Assembly (NCBI GenBank): GCA_017451045.1
Contig: JAFSSK010000075.1
Span: forward strand, 1 to 39,156
Source of the DNA: Clostridia bacterium
Lineage (GTDB): Bacteria > Bacillota > Clostridia > Oscillospirales > CAG-272
Reading direction: 5' to 3'
DNA: 39,156 bases
In this document: positions 8,283-16,600 of the stretch, one piece after another
How the letters are laid out: every line of letters starts with the position of its first letter
How positions within the stretch are numbered: the stretch's first letter is position 1
Made by a program: the position numbers and the translations under genes
Notes under the pieces: model-generated
The model's database searches: none
Seen by the model: the letters and a program-made list of their open reading frames with translations, nothing else
What the model was told of the DNA's origin: nothing

Positions 8283-9620
8283 ATGAAAACAAGCACTTTG
8301 AAAATTCTGAAAATCACGGCCGTGGCGCTTCTGCTGGTCGTCGCGTGCCTTGTCCAGGCCGCATGCTCCGGGCTGGCGCCTGAAGGCGGAGCCCCCTCAT
8401 TCAAACCTTCCGCAAGAGACGATGCAGCCAGTATTTCGGGTTCCAAATCCGAAGGCGGCCCTGAAATGTGGAGCGGAGAGGTGATGGACGGCGAAGGCAT
8501 GGGCGGAGAAGCGTACTTGGGTGACGTGGATGTCGGCGGCGGGGAAGAACCGCCCGAAAACGATTTCCAGTCCGGCACGCTGACCGCTGGCGAGTGGAGC
8601 GATCTTCTGAACTGGGATTTCTGGTCCAAACATCTTTTGAAAAACGAAATTTACGCTTTGGCCGAAGGCTGGAAAATCATCGCGAGAGACAGGATCTGCG
8701 TGACAGTCCTTAACGGCGGGGAGCCTGTCCGCAACGTAAAGGTCGAACTGGCGGACGAACAGGGACAGACGGTCTGGGCATCCGTAACGGATCACAAGGG
8801 ACGCGCCTACCTGTTCTACAACCTTGACGGAAAAACGGCACAGACGAAGGAAGGCTTGTCAGTCCTTGTGAACGGGCAGAAACAGGAATGGGACGGAAGC
8901 GATTCGATCACCGTCCAGACGGGACTCGCATCACCGCAGCTCGAACTCGATCTTTTGCTGATGGTCGACACGACAGGTTCCATGAGCGACGAACTGACAT
9001 ATATCCAGAAGGAACTGGAATCGGTCCTGAAGCGCATCAACAGCGAAATAGGCGTCAGCCTTAAGATCAGCGTGAACTTCTACAGGGACGACGGCGACGA
9101 ATACGTCGTCAGATCCTATGATTTCACAACGGTGGAGGCTGCCATGAGCCAGCTGGCCAAAGAATACGCGGACGGCGGCGGAGATTATCCGGAAGCCGTT
9201 CACAAGGCGCTTGAAGACGCCGTATCCAACCACAGTTGGCGGCAGGGAAGCGTCAAGATCATGTTCTTCGTACTGGACGCTCCCGCTCACCAGGATCAGA
9301 AAGGCGTCTGCGAAAGTCTTATGAGTTCTGTCTCGGCCGCGTCTGCGGCAGGTATCAGGATCATCCCTGTGGCCGCAAGCGGCGTGGACAGTTCCACGGA
9401 GATCATGCTCCGCACGTTCGCCATTCTTACCGGCGGCACATACACGTTCCTGACGGACGACAGCGGATACGGATACAGCCATCTGGAGCCGTCGGTCGGG
9501 GATTATGAGGTCGAAAAGCTGAACGACCTGATGGTCAGACTGGTGCTGGAATACTGCGGAAAGGCTCCGGCAAAGCCGGCGCCTCAGGAACAGACCCAGG
9601 ATCAGAGCCAGGATCAGTGA
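8283..9620 (+). CDS. vWA-domain lipoprotein
   Basis: A 445-residue secreted protein, probably anchored to the outer face of the membrane. Residues 1-28 form a lipoprotein signal: a basic start, a hydrophobic core, and Cys22 (LVVAC) or Cys28 (VQAAC) as lipidation site. Residues about 30-110 are Gly/Ser-rich and probably disordered. A small beta-domain follows (CVTVLNGGEPVRNVKVEL), of the type found in carboxypeptidase-regulatory-like folds. The von Willebrand A domain starts near residue 222; its MIDAS motif is DTTGSMSDE with D229 first, and GGGDYPEAV is the second loop. The tail is Gln-rich (QEQTQDQSQDQ). ATG 8283 is chosen because AGGAGGT lies eight bases upstream. Adhesion or metal-dependent binding is the likely role; the ligand is unknown. 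Confidence 0.87.
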   Translation: MKTSTLKILKITAVALLLVVACLVQAACSGLAPEGGAPSFKPSARDDAASISGSKSEGGPEMWSGEVMDGEGMGGEAYLGDVDVGGGEEPPENDFQSGTLTAGEWSDLLNWDFWSKHLLKNEIYALAEGWKIIARDRICVTVLNGGEPVRNVKVELADEQGQTVWASVTDHKGRAYLFYNLDGKTAQTKEGLSVLVNGQKQEWDGSDSITVQTGLASPQLELDLLLMVDTTGSMSDELTYIQKELESVLKRINSEIGVSLKISVNFYRDDGDEYVVRSYDFTTVEAAMSQLAKEYADGGGDYPEAVHKALEDAVSNHSWRQGSVKIMFFVLDAPAHQDQKGVCESLMSSVSAASAAGIRIIPVAASGVDSSTEIMLRTFAILTGGTYTFLTDDSGYGYSHLEPSVGDYEVEKLNDLMVRLVLEYCGKAPAKPAPQEQTQDQSQDQ

Positions 9621-9662
9621 TCCGAGGCTGGGCCCCGGCCGGGTCCTGTATCGAATTCTTTT

Positions 9663-9701
9663 AGGAGGCAGGGTGATCCCATCACCCGCGAGAAGATAAT
9701 G
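9663..9701 (+). promoter_or_regulatory. Ribosome binding site separated from its start by a hairpin
   Basis: The only good Shine-Dalgarno sequence for the next gene, AGGAGG (9663-9668), is 30 bases from its ATG at 9699, which is too far for normal initiation. Between them GGGTGAT (9671-9677) and ATCACCC (9681-9687) form a perfect 7-bp hairpin with a three-base loop. Folding it out leaves about 13 bases. Alternatively, GTG at 9673 opens an eight-codon ORF whose TAA overlaps the ATG as TAATG, which would allow translational coupling. Confidence 0.6.
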
Positions 9702-10418
9702 GATACAATCAAATTCAACAGACAGCATGTCAAAGTCATCGCGCACAGAGGCGTCAGCGGCATCGAGAAGGAGAACACCTGCTCGGCGTTCGTCGCGGCT
9801 GGCAACCGGTCCTATTTCGGTATCGAAACGGACGTCCATATGACGGCGGACAACCAGTTCGTGATCATCCACGACGACAATACGGCCCGCGTCGGCATCG
9901 ACAATCTCGAGATCGAGAAGAGTACCTTCCAGACGCTGCGGGAACTCCAGCTGACAGACACGGACGGCGTCCGCGGCAGGACCGATCTGCGCATCCCCAG
10001 CCTTGCGGAATACGTAAGCATTTGCAAGAAGTATGAGAAAGTAGGCGTGCTCGAGCTGAAGAACAGGATCCCGACCGAGGGCATCAAAGAGATCATCCGG
10101 ATCATTCAGGGCCTGGATTATCTGGCTTCGATCATTTTCATTTCATTCGACAGGGAAAATATGTTCGACATCCGCACCCTGCTGCCCGAGCAGCCGGCGC
10201 AGTTCCTGACCCCGGCGATCGACGAGGCGGGGCTCGACCTGCTCGCGCAGTACCACCTGGATCTGGACATACATTACATGGGTGCGTACGAGGAACTGAT
10301 CCGCAAAGCGCATGACCGCGGCATCAAAGTCAACTGCTGGACCGTGGATACGGCCAAGGAGGCCGAAAGGCTGGTCGACATCGGCGTCGATTTTATCACT
10401 TCCAATATCCTGGAATAA
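9699..10418 (+). CDS. Glycerophosphodiester phosphodiesterase
   Basis: A 239-residue enzyme of the GDPD family, predicted to hydrolyse glycerophosphodiesters to glycerol-3-phosphate and an alcohol. The TIM-barrel motifs are all present: VIAHRGVSGIEKENT with catalytic His15 and Arg16, FGIETDVHMT with the metal-binding Glu/Asp pair, and VIIHDDN with the second catalytic His. Later strands include GVLELKNRI and the C-terminal VNCWTVDT segment. No signal peptide is seen, so it should act in the cytoplasm, like bacterial UgpQ. The length is normal for the family. ATG 9699 is the only start that keeps the HRG segment at the usual distance; its ribosome binding site arrangement is unusual. The next gene begins 39 bases downstream on the same strand. 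Confidence 0.92.
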   Translation: MDTIKFNRQHVKVIAHRGVSGIEKENTCSAFVAAGNRSYFGIETDVHMTADNQFVIIHDDNTARVGIDNLEIEKSTFQTLRELQLTDTDGVRGRTDLRIPSLAEYVSICKKYEKVGVLELKNRIPTEGIKEIIRIIQGLDYLASIIFISFDRENMFDIRTLLPEQPAQFLTPAIDEAGLDLLAQYHLDLDIHYMGAYEELIRKAHDRGIKVNCWTVDTAKEAERLVDIGVDFITSNILE

Positions 10419-10457
10419 TCTGGACAGTCCGCTCCGACCCGCCCGCAAGACAGCAAC

Positions 10458-13442
10458 ATGGTTTCCGACCTGTACGAAAAGACCAGAAAGATCTGGCGGA
10501 CGATGCTGAAGCCGTCCGTCCAGAACGTTCTGGCCAACAAAAGAATATACATCTCCATTCTGATCGTGTTCCTGATCCAGGAACTGATCCTGTGCTCGAT
10601 TCTTCTGGTGCACGCCAACAACGCGGCAGCTGCCGCAGGCATGCTTGAACAGGTCATGAGCGGCGGTTCCGGCGTATCGGATCAAAGCACCTTCATCCGG
10701 ATGGAACTCGGCCAGCAGCGCGCGCTATGCCTGCTGGCCTTGTCTGCATGGGCTGTCTCCTCGTTTCTTGTCATGTGGAGGATCTTTTCCGCCAACCTCG
10801 AAAGGAACCGGTATGTGTACGGACTTTTCATCACGTTCGGCGCGGACACGAGACGCATGAGATTCATCTTAAGTCTTGACGTCCTTCTGATCGCGCTCGT
10901 GTCACTGCCCGTTTCCTGGCTTCTGGCAGGATTGGTATGCAGTCTGATCTACCACGCCGGAGGGGCCGGCTGCTCATGGTCCGCGTGGACCTTTTTCGCG
11001 GCGCTGGGCCTGGAGATTGCCGTTACGGTGCTGTGCATCGGCATCCAGGTCGGGACGATGATCAGGAAACCCTGCGTCGTTCTCCTTGCCTCCCAGGGCG
11101 TGGAGGATTACGTCGTTTCACCGAGGAGATCCTATAACGTGACGGGAAAGAACCAGCCGCTGCGGCTGGCAGCCCTCGGACTTTGGCGGATGCGCAGATA
11201 CTATCTGCCGCTGTTCTTGTGCTCGGCAATTCTGTGCGGCCTTTTCTGCGGGATGACGGGACTTTCCGCGGACTCGCAGGAAATACCGGATACGGCTGCC
11301 CAGTACGTCATCCGGTACAACAGACAGGCTGATACCGCCTGGCAGGAACAGGTAACGGCCGTCGAAGGCGTGACGGGCATATCGGGAAGCGGGGATGAGG
11401 ACGCCGATATCAGGAGCGCACAGACGCTCGGAACGCATATGGTTGTCCTCCCCTCGGATACGGGGATCGAAACGGGGGCGGAGTACGACACGCTTTACGG
11501 CGTGGACGACGTGCTCGTCTATCCGGCGAACACGGAGACGAACAGCGCGCTAGGCTATACGTTCTTAGACGTTTCGCAGGGATATGCGCAGCTGATCCTG
11601 TCCACCAGCGGCCGAAATCACAGTTTCACCGCGTCCGTCGGAGAACGAATCTACCTTCGCAACGGAGAGACAGGAAGTTTGAAGCCGGTCGTGATCAGGC
11701 TCAGGTACCCCCGGTCATCCGTGACTACCCCGGTACTGCTGCTGAATCCGGCAGACTACGAGGCTGTGACCGGCAGGGACTTCTTTGACTGGATCTACAC
11801 GGAACGGGCAGACGCGTCCGCTCTGTCGATTTCAAAAGGAGAAGCGCTGATCGCGGCGCCGCGCGCCGTGCTCGAGGCGGCGGGGCTTAGCGACGGCGAT
11901 ACCGTGACACTGTGCTACAGATTCCGGGAGGAAGACGCGACGCCGTCCCCCAGCGTTTACTATTCCGGGCCGGACGAGCTGCTGGAAGCCGGTACGATCA
12001 CGCTCGAGGACGAATTCGTCTCGTTTACGGCAAGGCTTCTTGAAACGGAGGGAGGAAGATATATGATCTTCCGCCGCTCCGACAATTCCATCGGCGCGTT
12101 TGATTCGTCTTTGGACTACGGGTCCGACCTGTCGGTCCTGGATCTGTCGGATCCTGTCGTCGGGAAGTCGACGGTGTCTGTCGGAAAGACCCTTATGTTC
12201 TTCGCGGAAGGTGATATCGACACCACCGGAAGCGTGCTTTCGATCCCGGCCCGGCTGACGGCAGCGGATCTCAACAAATCGGACGACGAATATATGGCGA
12301 CTTATTACGCCTACTATAATGTCCGGCCTGTCATCGCCGTGACAGAGGCTTCCAGGAGAAAACTGGTGTTCGCGACGCGGCAGAGAAGCAGCTTCACGAC
12401 GGACAATCACGATCCCGTCATGACGTACGGGGATGCATATTATCTCAGGACGGATTCTGCGAATCTTAAAGACATAGGTTCTGCGGTGCTGATCACGGAA
12501 AACCAGTTCACGTCCTACACGCAGCCGCAGACATACGGAAAGATCCATGCCACAGACCGGTTCTCTGTGCTGGAGGACCCGGATTCGGATCCCGGCAAAG
12601 CCGTTCTGCTCCTGCCGCAGTCTTCCACATGGGAGCTTGAAACAGGGCGTACCGTCCAGCTGGCGGAGCCGAATGACGCAGACGTGAGGAAATACGCAGA
12701 CAGCGACATGCCGCTGACGGGAGATTATCTCCTTGAGCTCAGGTTTAGGAACCTTCAGTACCGGTACGTGACACTGACCCTTACGGAAGTGAAGAGAGAC
12801 CCGGATGTGATGGAGCCTGTCTTCATCCTGTCCGGAAAAGACTATCTGGCAGTCGCGGGGACAGCCGGCCAGATCAACACGCTGCAGGTCTACGTAAAGG
12901 CCGAACTTGACACGGCAAAGATCAAAAAAACGGAGGAATCGCTCACCGCCCTTGTCGCAAAGATCAGCAAAAACGATCCGGACGCAGGGATCTCGCTTGA
13001 AAAGACCGGAGAGATCTGGCAGGTGCTCGTCATGAAAGTCAGCAACCTTTCGCCCTTCTTGCTGGAACTGTCCATCCTGGTTTTGTCGATGCTTCCTTTC
13101 CTGTGGTATTTCACGTCGTCATGTTTCTATAAGAAACGGGAAAAGGAATACCAGTTGCTGTTCTACATCGGAAAGGGAAAGGCGTTTTTGAACCGTACGG
13201 CCATGACGGAATGCCTGCTGTCCGCAGCGCTTTCCGCAGTGACGACAATGGCGCTGATCCCGCTTATGCGGATCCTTCTGAACGGGGCGCTCGGCGTGAT
13301 CGGAAGCTCTTTGCGGCTGGGCCCTGTCAGCTGGCCTGTGATCGTCGCGACGATTTTGGCCAATATGTGCTGCGCATTCTTCGCGGCATGGATCAATTAC
13401 AGAATCAGCGCGGGCAACGCGCTCAGACAAAAGGAGGCTTGA
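10458..13442 (+). CDS. FtsX-like ABC transporter permease
   Basis: A 994-residue integral membrane protein, the permease half of a MacB/FtsX-type ABC system. Membrane segments are predicted at about 28-52, 85-110, 138-168, 175-200 and 245-268. A very large external region spans about 270-865. Three C-terminal segments follow (about 868-890, 915-940 and 955-980) in the typical FtsX-domain arrangement. The external part is beta-rich and contains no recognised enzyme motif. Such proteins usually work in lipoprotein release, peptide export or resistance, or as mechanotransmitters for cell-wall enzymes. The ATPase gene begins two bases after the stop. The start is uncertain: ATG 10458 has no good ribosome binding site, and ATG 10503 is an alternative that keeps the first membrane segment. 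Confidence 0.87.
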   Translation: MVSDLYEKTRKIWRTMLKPSVQNVLANKRIYISILIVFLIQELILCSILLVHANNAAAAAGMLEQVMSGGSGVSDQSTFIRMELGQQRALCLLALSAWAVSSFLVMWRIFSANLERNRYVYGLFITFGADTRRMRFILSLDVLLIALVSLPVSWLLAGLVCSLIYHAGGAGCSWSAWTFFAALGLEIAVTVLCIGIQVGTMIRKPCVVLLASQGVEDYVVSPRRSYNVTGKNQPLRLAALGLWRMRRYYLPLFLCSAILCGLFCGMTGLSADSQEIPDTAAQYVIRYNRQADTAWQEQVTAVEGVTGISGSGDEDADIRSAQTLGTHMVVLPSDTGIETGAEYDTLYGVDDVLVYPANTETNSALGYTFLDVSQGYAQLILSTSGRNHSFTASVGERIYLRNGETGSLKPVVIRLRYPRSSVTTPVLLLNPADYEAVTGRDFFDWIYTERADASALSISKGEALIAAPRAVLEAAGLSDGDTVTLCYRFREEDATPSPSVYYSGPDELLEAGTITLEDEFVSFTARLLETEGGRYMIFRRSDNSIGAFDSSLDYGSDLSVLDLSDPVVGKSTVSVGKTLMFFAEGDIDTTGSVLSIPARLTAADLNKSDDEYMATYYAYYNVRPVIAVTEASRRKLVFATRQRSSFTTDNHDPVMTYGDAYYLRTDSANLKDIGSAVLITENQFTSYTQPQTYGKIHATDRFSVLEDPDSDPGKAVLLLPQSSTWELETGRTVQLAEPNDADVRKYADSDMPLTGDYLLELRFRNLQYRYVTLTLTEVKRDPDVMEPVFILSGKDYLAVAGTAGQINTLQVYVKAELDTAKIKKTEESLTALVAKISKNDPDAGISLEKTGEIWQVLVMKVSNLSPFLLELSILVLSMLPFLWYFTSSCFYKKREKEYQLLFYIGKGKAFLNRTAMTECLLSAALSAVTTMALIPLMRILLNGALGVIGSSLRLGPVSWPVIVATILANMCCAFFAAWINYRISAGNALRQKEA

Positions 13443-13444
13443 AG

Positions 13445-14125
13445 ATGGCTATTCTTGTGGCACAGGATATAATCAAACAGTATAAGCAGTACGACCGTGT
13501 GATCACGGCTGTCAACCAGGTCTCATTTGAAATCGAAGAGGGAGAATACATCGCCGTGATGGGTCCTTCCGGTTCGGGGAAAAGCACGCTTATCCAGATC
13601 TGCGCGGGCCTTGACAAGCCGAACGCGGGACACGTCTGGCTCAGAGGACAGGATCTGACCGCCATGAACCAGGACGAGCTCTGCCGCTACCGGGGCAAAA
13701 TGGTCGGATTCGTTTTCCAGGAACACCGGCTGGTCCCGTACTATACGGCGCTGGAAAACATACTGCTGCCGCTAACGGCGGCGGGCAGAGATCTGGAGCA
13801 GTACAGGGAAAGACTCAGGAAACTGGTCGATATCCTGGGGCTTTCGGACCGGCTGAACCATTTGCCGAGCGAGTTGTCCGGTGGACAGCAGCAGAAGGTA
13901 TCCATCGCCAGGGCGCTGATCCATTACCCCCAGGTGCTGTTTGCCGACGAGCCTACGGGGAACCTGGACAAGGCGGCTTCCCTGGATGTCCTGGGCATGA
14001 TGCTGGGACTGAAGAAGGAACTGAAACAGACGCTGGTGATCGTGACGCACGATCCGGATGTAGCGGGGAAGGCGGACAGAGTCTTCCTGATGGACAACGG
14101 CGTGCTGACGCCGAAATACTCGTAA
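13445..14125 (+). CDS. ABC transporter ATP-binding protein (LolD/MacB type)
   Basis: A 226-residue ATPase that would drive the preceding permease. Walker A is GPSGSGKST at residues 40-48, the Q-loop lies in FVFQEHRLVPYYTALENI, the signature is LSGGQQQ at 144-150, Walker B is VLFADEPTGNLD, and the switch His is in IVTHDPDVA. The EHRLVPYYTALENILLP stretch is typical of the LolD/FtsE/MacB branch, which pairs with FtsX-like permeases. AGGAGG (13432-13437) lies seven bases before the ATG and inside the end of the permease gene, so the two are translationally coupled. An intrinsic terminator follows 15 bases after the stop. The substrate is unknown; no sensor kinase or response regulator is adjacent. 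Confidence 0.93.
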   Translation: MAILVAQDIIKQYKQYDRVITAVNQVSFEIEEGEYIAVMGPSGSGKSTLIQICAGLDKPNAGHVWLRGQDLTAMNQDELCRYRGKMVGFVFQEHRLVPYYTALENILLPLTAAGRDLEQYRERLRKLVDILGLSDRLNHLPSELSGGQQQKVSIARALIHYPQVLFADEPTGNLDKAASLDVLGMMLGLKKELKQTLVIVTHDPDVAGKADRVFLMDNGVLTPKYS

Positions 14126-14139
14126 CTGAAACGACTAAG

Positions 14140-14190
14140 AACGCCCTGCAGATCCGGGAGGACCGCAGGGCGTTGCAATATTTCTTTTTG
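14140..14190 (+). terminator. Intrinsic terminator after the ABC transporter genes
   Basis: AACGCCCTGC (14140-14149) pairs perfectly with GCAGGGCGTT (14165-14174) around a 15-base loop. The stem is followed by an A/T-rich stretch ending in a run of T (about 14181-14189). It ends the + strand transcript and stands between convergent gene sets. The - strand has no clear T-run after the same stem. Confidence 0.8.
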
Positions 14191-14208
14191 GTAAAGAATC
14201 ATTTGTAA

Positions 14209-14463
14209 TCATCCGTTTGATTTGTCTTTTTTGTAAATACCTTCAAACACATAGTAGTCCTTGATCAGATTATATTGATCCGCAGACAGTTTCTCCGCAG
14301 AGTCTTTAAGCCAGAATTCTATTTCATCTCTATAACAGTCTTCAAGCATACCGTCTTGCGTATTGATATATTCAAGGAATACATCGATTGCATGCGACAA
14401 TTCTTCGGAAATCGGGAATGGAAGGTCGATTTTTTTGAAAGGCCGTTTACTAATGTCAATCAT
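14209..14463 (-). CDS. Small orphan protein, unknown function
   Basis: An 84-residue protein I do not recognise. It begins MIDISKRPFKKIDLPFPISE and is rich in acidic and aromatic residues, with a probable helical middle (SHAIDVFLEYINTQDG, then a Glu/Asp/Lys-rich helix). It has no signal peptide or membrane segment. ATG 14463 is chosen because AAAAGGAAG lies a few bases upstream; a longer frame starting at 14565 has no such site and overlaps the transporter gene. It overlaps the end of the EamA gene by eight bases and is last in the - strand run. The coding sequence is visibly more AT-rich than its neighbours, which suggests later acquisition. Confidence 0.6.
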   Translation of the reverse strand: MIDISKRPFKKIDLPFPISEELSHAIDVFLEYINTQDGMLEDCYRDEIEFWLKDSAEKLSADQYNLIKDYYVFEGIYKKDKSNG

Positions 14464-15409
14464 GGTTTTCTTCCTTTTCTTGATCGGGGATGGATTTAGA
14501 TAGTTCCGTCTGCACAGGCTTTGAACGGACCGGAAGATTGAGAAGGACGATCGCACCCAGGACAAACGCTATCCCGCAAAGCGTCATCCAGTCCATCGCC
14601 TCGTGGAAGACCACTATGCCGAGGAACGCTGCCATGACAGGCTCTGTGGAGGCGAGTATGGCTGCTTTCCCGTTTTCCGTTTCGGTAAGCCCCAGCGTAT
14701 ACAGCAGATACGGCCCCACCGAAGCGATCAGGATCAGAAGGACGATCCACAGCCAGGGAGCCTGTCCCTCCCGGATGATGCCGAACAGGCCGGGAAGTCC
14801 GGCAAGCGGCGTCAGCGCCAGGGCCGAGAAGCAGAACGTGTAGAAATTGATCGTCAGGGTGTGGTAGCCCCGGTTCATCGCGTACCGGCTGAAGATGCTG
14901 TAAAGGGCATACCCGAATCCCGCCATAAGGCCCGTCAGGATCCCCAGCGGGTTCAGGACGGGGGCGGACGTCAGAACGCCCGTCACCAGTACGCAGCCCG
15001 CCATGGTGGCAGCCAGCGCGATCAGCTTTTTCGGCGTGAGCTTTTCCTTGAACAGCGGAGCGGACAGCAGCATGACGATGACAGGCGCCGTATACAGCAG
15101 GATGGCCGCCACGGAAAGAGACGTCAGGTTGATCGTCTGGAAATAGCAGTAGTTGAAGACCGTGACGCTCGCGATCCCGGTCCCCAGGAAACACCATATG
15201 TCACGCAGCCTGAATCTGAACAGGCTGCGGTCTTTTATCAGCAGGATCAGGGCAAAGAGCAGGCAGGATCCGATCGAACGGATCCAGGAGATCTGCATCG
15301 ATGTCATGCCGGCGGCCGTGAGGTGGCGGACATAGAGTCCCATCGTCCCCCACATGCATCCGGCGAGCAGTATTAACAGTGCGTACAGGCTTTTTTTCAA
15401 CGGAGTCAC
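14456..15409 (-). CDS. EamA/DMT-family transporter
   Basis: A 317-residue inner-membrane protein of the drug/metabolite transporter superfamily. It shows two EamA repeats of about five membrane helices each. The first repeat starts LLILLAGCMWGTMGLYVRHL and includes SWIRSIGSCLLFALILL. The second starts NPLGILTGLMAGFGYALYSIF and ends with EAMDWMTLCGIAFVLGAIVLL. The TEPVMAAFLG segment is typical of this family. Members export amino acids, nucleosides or other small metabolites; the substrate cannot be read here. The GTG start at 15409 lies nine bases after the aldo/keto reductase stop with only a weak ribosome binding site, so translational coupling is likely. Confidence 0.9.
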   Translation of the reverse strand: MTPLKKSLYALLILLAGCMWGTMGLYVRHLTAAGMTSMQISWIRSIGSCLLFALILLIKDRSLFRFRLRDIWCFLGTGIASVTVFNYCYFQTINLTSLSVAAILLYTAPVIVMLLSAPLFKEKLTPKKLIALAATMAGCVLVTGVLTSAPVLNPLGILTGLMAGFGYALYSIFSRYAMNRGYHTLTINFYTFCFSALALTPLAGLPGLFGIIREGQAPWLWIVLLILIASVGPYLLYTLGLTETENGKAAILASTEPVMAAFLGIVVFHEAMDWMTLCGIAFVLGAIVLLNLPVRSKPVQTELSKSIPDQEKEENHD

Positions 15410-15418
15410 TTCTTTTCG

Positions 15419-16531
15419 TCAGTCTTCATCATCTTTTTCTTTTTCGAACGTCTCGGCTACTGTGGCCATCCACTCCCGTATCGGCAGCTTCTGCGGGCAG
15501 ATCTGTTCGCATTTGCCGCACCGGATACAGTCGGAAGCCTTCCCGCGTCCCGTCGTCCGGACACCGTAGTAGTAGGAACTGTTCCAGTCGGAGAACATCT
15601 TTTTCTGGTTGTAGCAAGCGAACAGGCCCGGGATGGGAATGTTCTTCGGACAGCCGCTTACGCAGTAGGCGCACGCGGTGCACTTGATGCCGGCGGCCGT
15701 AGCCAGCTGTCCGGAAAGATCCATGGCAAGTTTCATCTCGCTGTCCGTCAGAGGCTTGAAATCTTCCATAAAAGAGATGTTGTCCAGGACCTGGCTCATT
15801 TCGCTCATGCCGGACAGCACCATCGCGACGCCGTCGAACGAGGCGGCGAACCGGATAGCCAGCGAGGCGGGGGAACCGTCGTATCTGTCCCTGACCTGGT
15901 CTCCCAGATTCTGGGGAAGCTTGGCCAAAGTCCCACCCTTGACGGGCTCCATGATGATGACGGGCTTCCCGTGTTTCCTGGCGACTTCATATACGGCGCG
16001 GCTCTGCACGTTCGGCGCCTCATAGTCCGCGTAATTGAACTGGATCTGGACGATCTCGACCTCGGGGTAGTCCGTCAGGATCTCGTCGAGCAGCTCCGGC
16101 GTGTCATGGAAGGAGATCCCCCAGTGGCGGATAAGTCCTTCCTTTTTGAACTGCATGGCCTGCTCGTACGCGCGGCACTGCTTGAACTTCGGGTAGTTGC
16201 GCGCGTTCTGCGAGTGCATCAGGTAGTAGTCGAAATAGGACACCCCGCAGGTCTTAAGCTGCGTCATGAGCAGCGGGCGGATATCCTCTTCCTTTTCGAA
16301 GAATCCGGCCGTGAGTTTATCCGTCAGCTGGTAGCTTTCCCTCGGATAAACAGACGTAAGGCACGATTTGATGGCCTTTTCGCTCAGGCCGTCAAGATAC
16401 CCCTTGGCGGTGTCAAAATAGGTAAATCCGTGTGCCAGGAAGCAGTCGAACATTTCGCGCACCGCCTCCAGGTCCACTTCGTTGCCTTTCATGGGCAGCC
16501 TCATTGCTCCGAATCCCAATGGTCCGGTCAT
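15419..16531 (-). CDS. Aldo/keto reductase with C-terminal ferredoxin domain
   Basis: A 370-residue fusion. Residues 1-270 form an aldo/keto reductase barrel: GFGAMRLPM at the start, then FTYFDTAKGYLDGLSE with catalytic Asp and Tyr, HWGISFHDT and the VEIVQIQFNYAD strand. Residues about 280-355 hold two 4Fe-4S cysteine groups, CTACAYCVSGCPKNIPIP and CIRCGKCEQICPQKLPI. Proteins of this build are common in anaerobic Firmicutes and are thought to reduce carbonyl compounds with electrons passed through the clusters; the true substrate is unknown. ATG 16531 follows AAAGGAGAAAG. It lies 69 bases downstream of the mannosidase-like gene and nine bases before the EamA gene, in one - strand run. Confidence 0.93.
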   Translation of the reverse strand: MTGPLGFGAMRLPMKGNEVDLEAVREMFDCFLAHGFTYFDTAKGYLDGLSEKAIKSCLTSVYPRESYQLTDKLTAGFFEKEEDIRPLLMTQLKTCGVSYFDYYLMHSQNARNYPKFKQCRAYEQAMQFKKEGLIRHWGISFHDTPELLDEILTDYPEVEIVQIQFNYADYEAPNVQSRAVYEVARKHGKPVIIMEPVKGGTLAKLPQNLGDQVRDRYDGSPASLAIRFAASFDGVAMVLSGMSEMSQVLDNISFMEDFKPLTDSEMKLAMDLSGQLATAAGIKCTACAYCVSGCPKNIPIPGLFACYNQKKMFSDWNSSYYYGVRTTGRGKASDCIRCGKCEQICPQKLPIREWMATVAETFEKEKDDED

Positions 16532-16562
16532 CTGTTCTTTCTCCTTTGCAAGTGGGGTTGAT

Positions 16563-16588
16563 AGGGCCGACCGTGTCCGGCCGGCCCT
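16563..16588 (-). terminator. Possible weak hairpin after the mannosidase-like gene
   Basis: AGGGCCG (16563-16569) pairs with CGGCCCT (16582-16588) in the 69-base gap between the GH38 and aldo/keto reductase genes. No T-run follows it in the - direction, so it may only pause transcription or stabilise the upstream mRNA end. Confidence 0.3.
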
Positions 16589-16600
16589 GCCATTATGATG

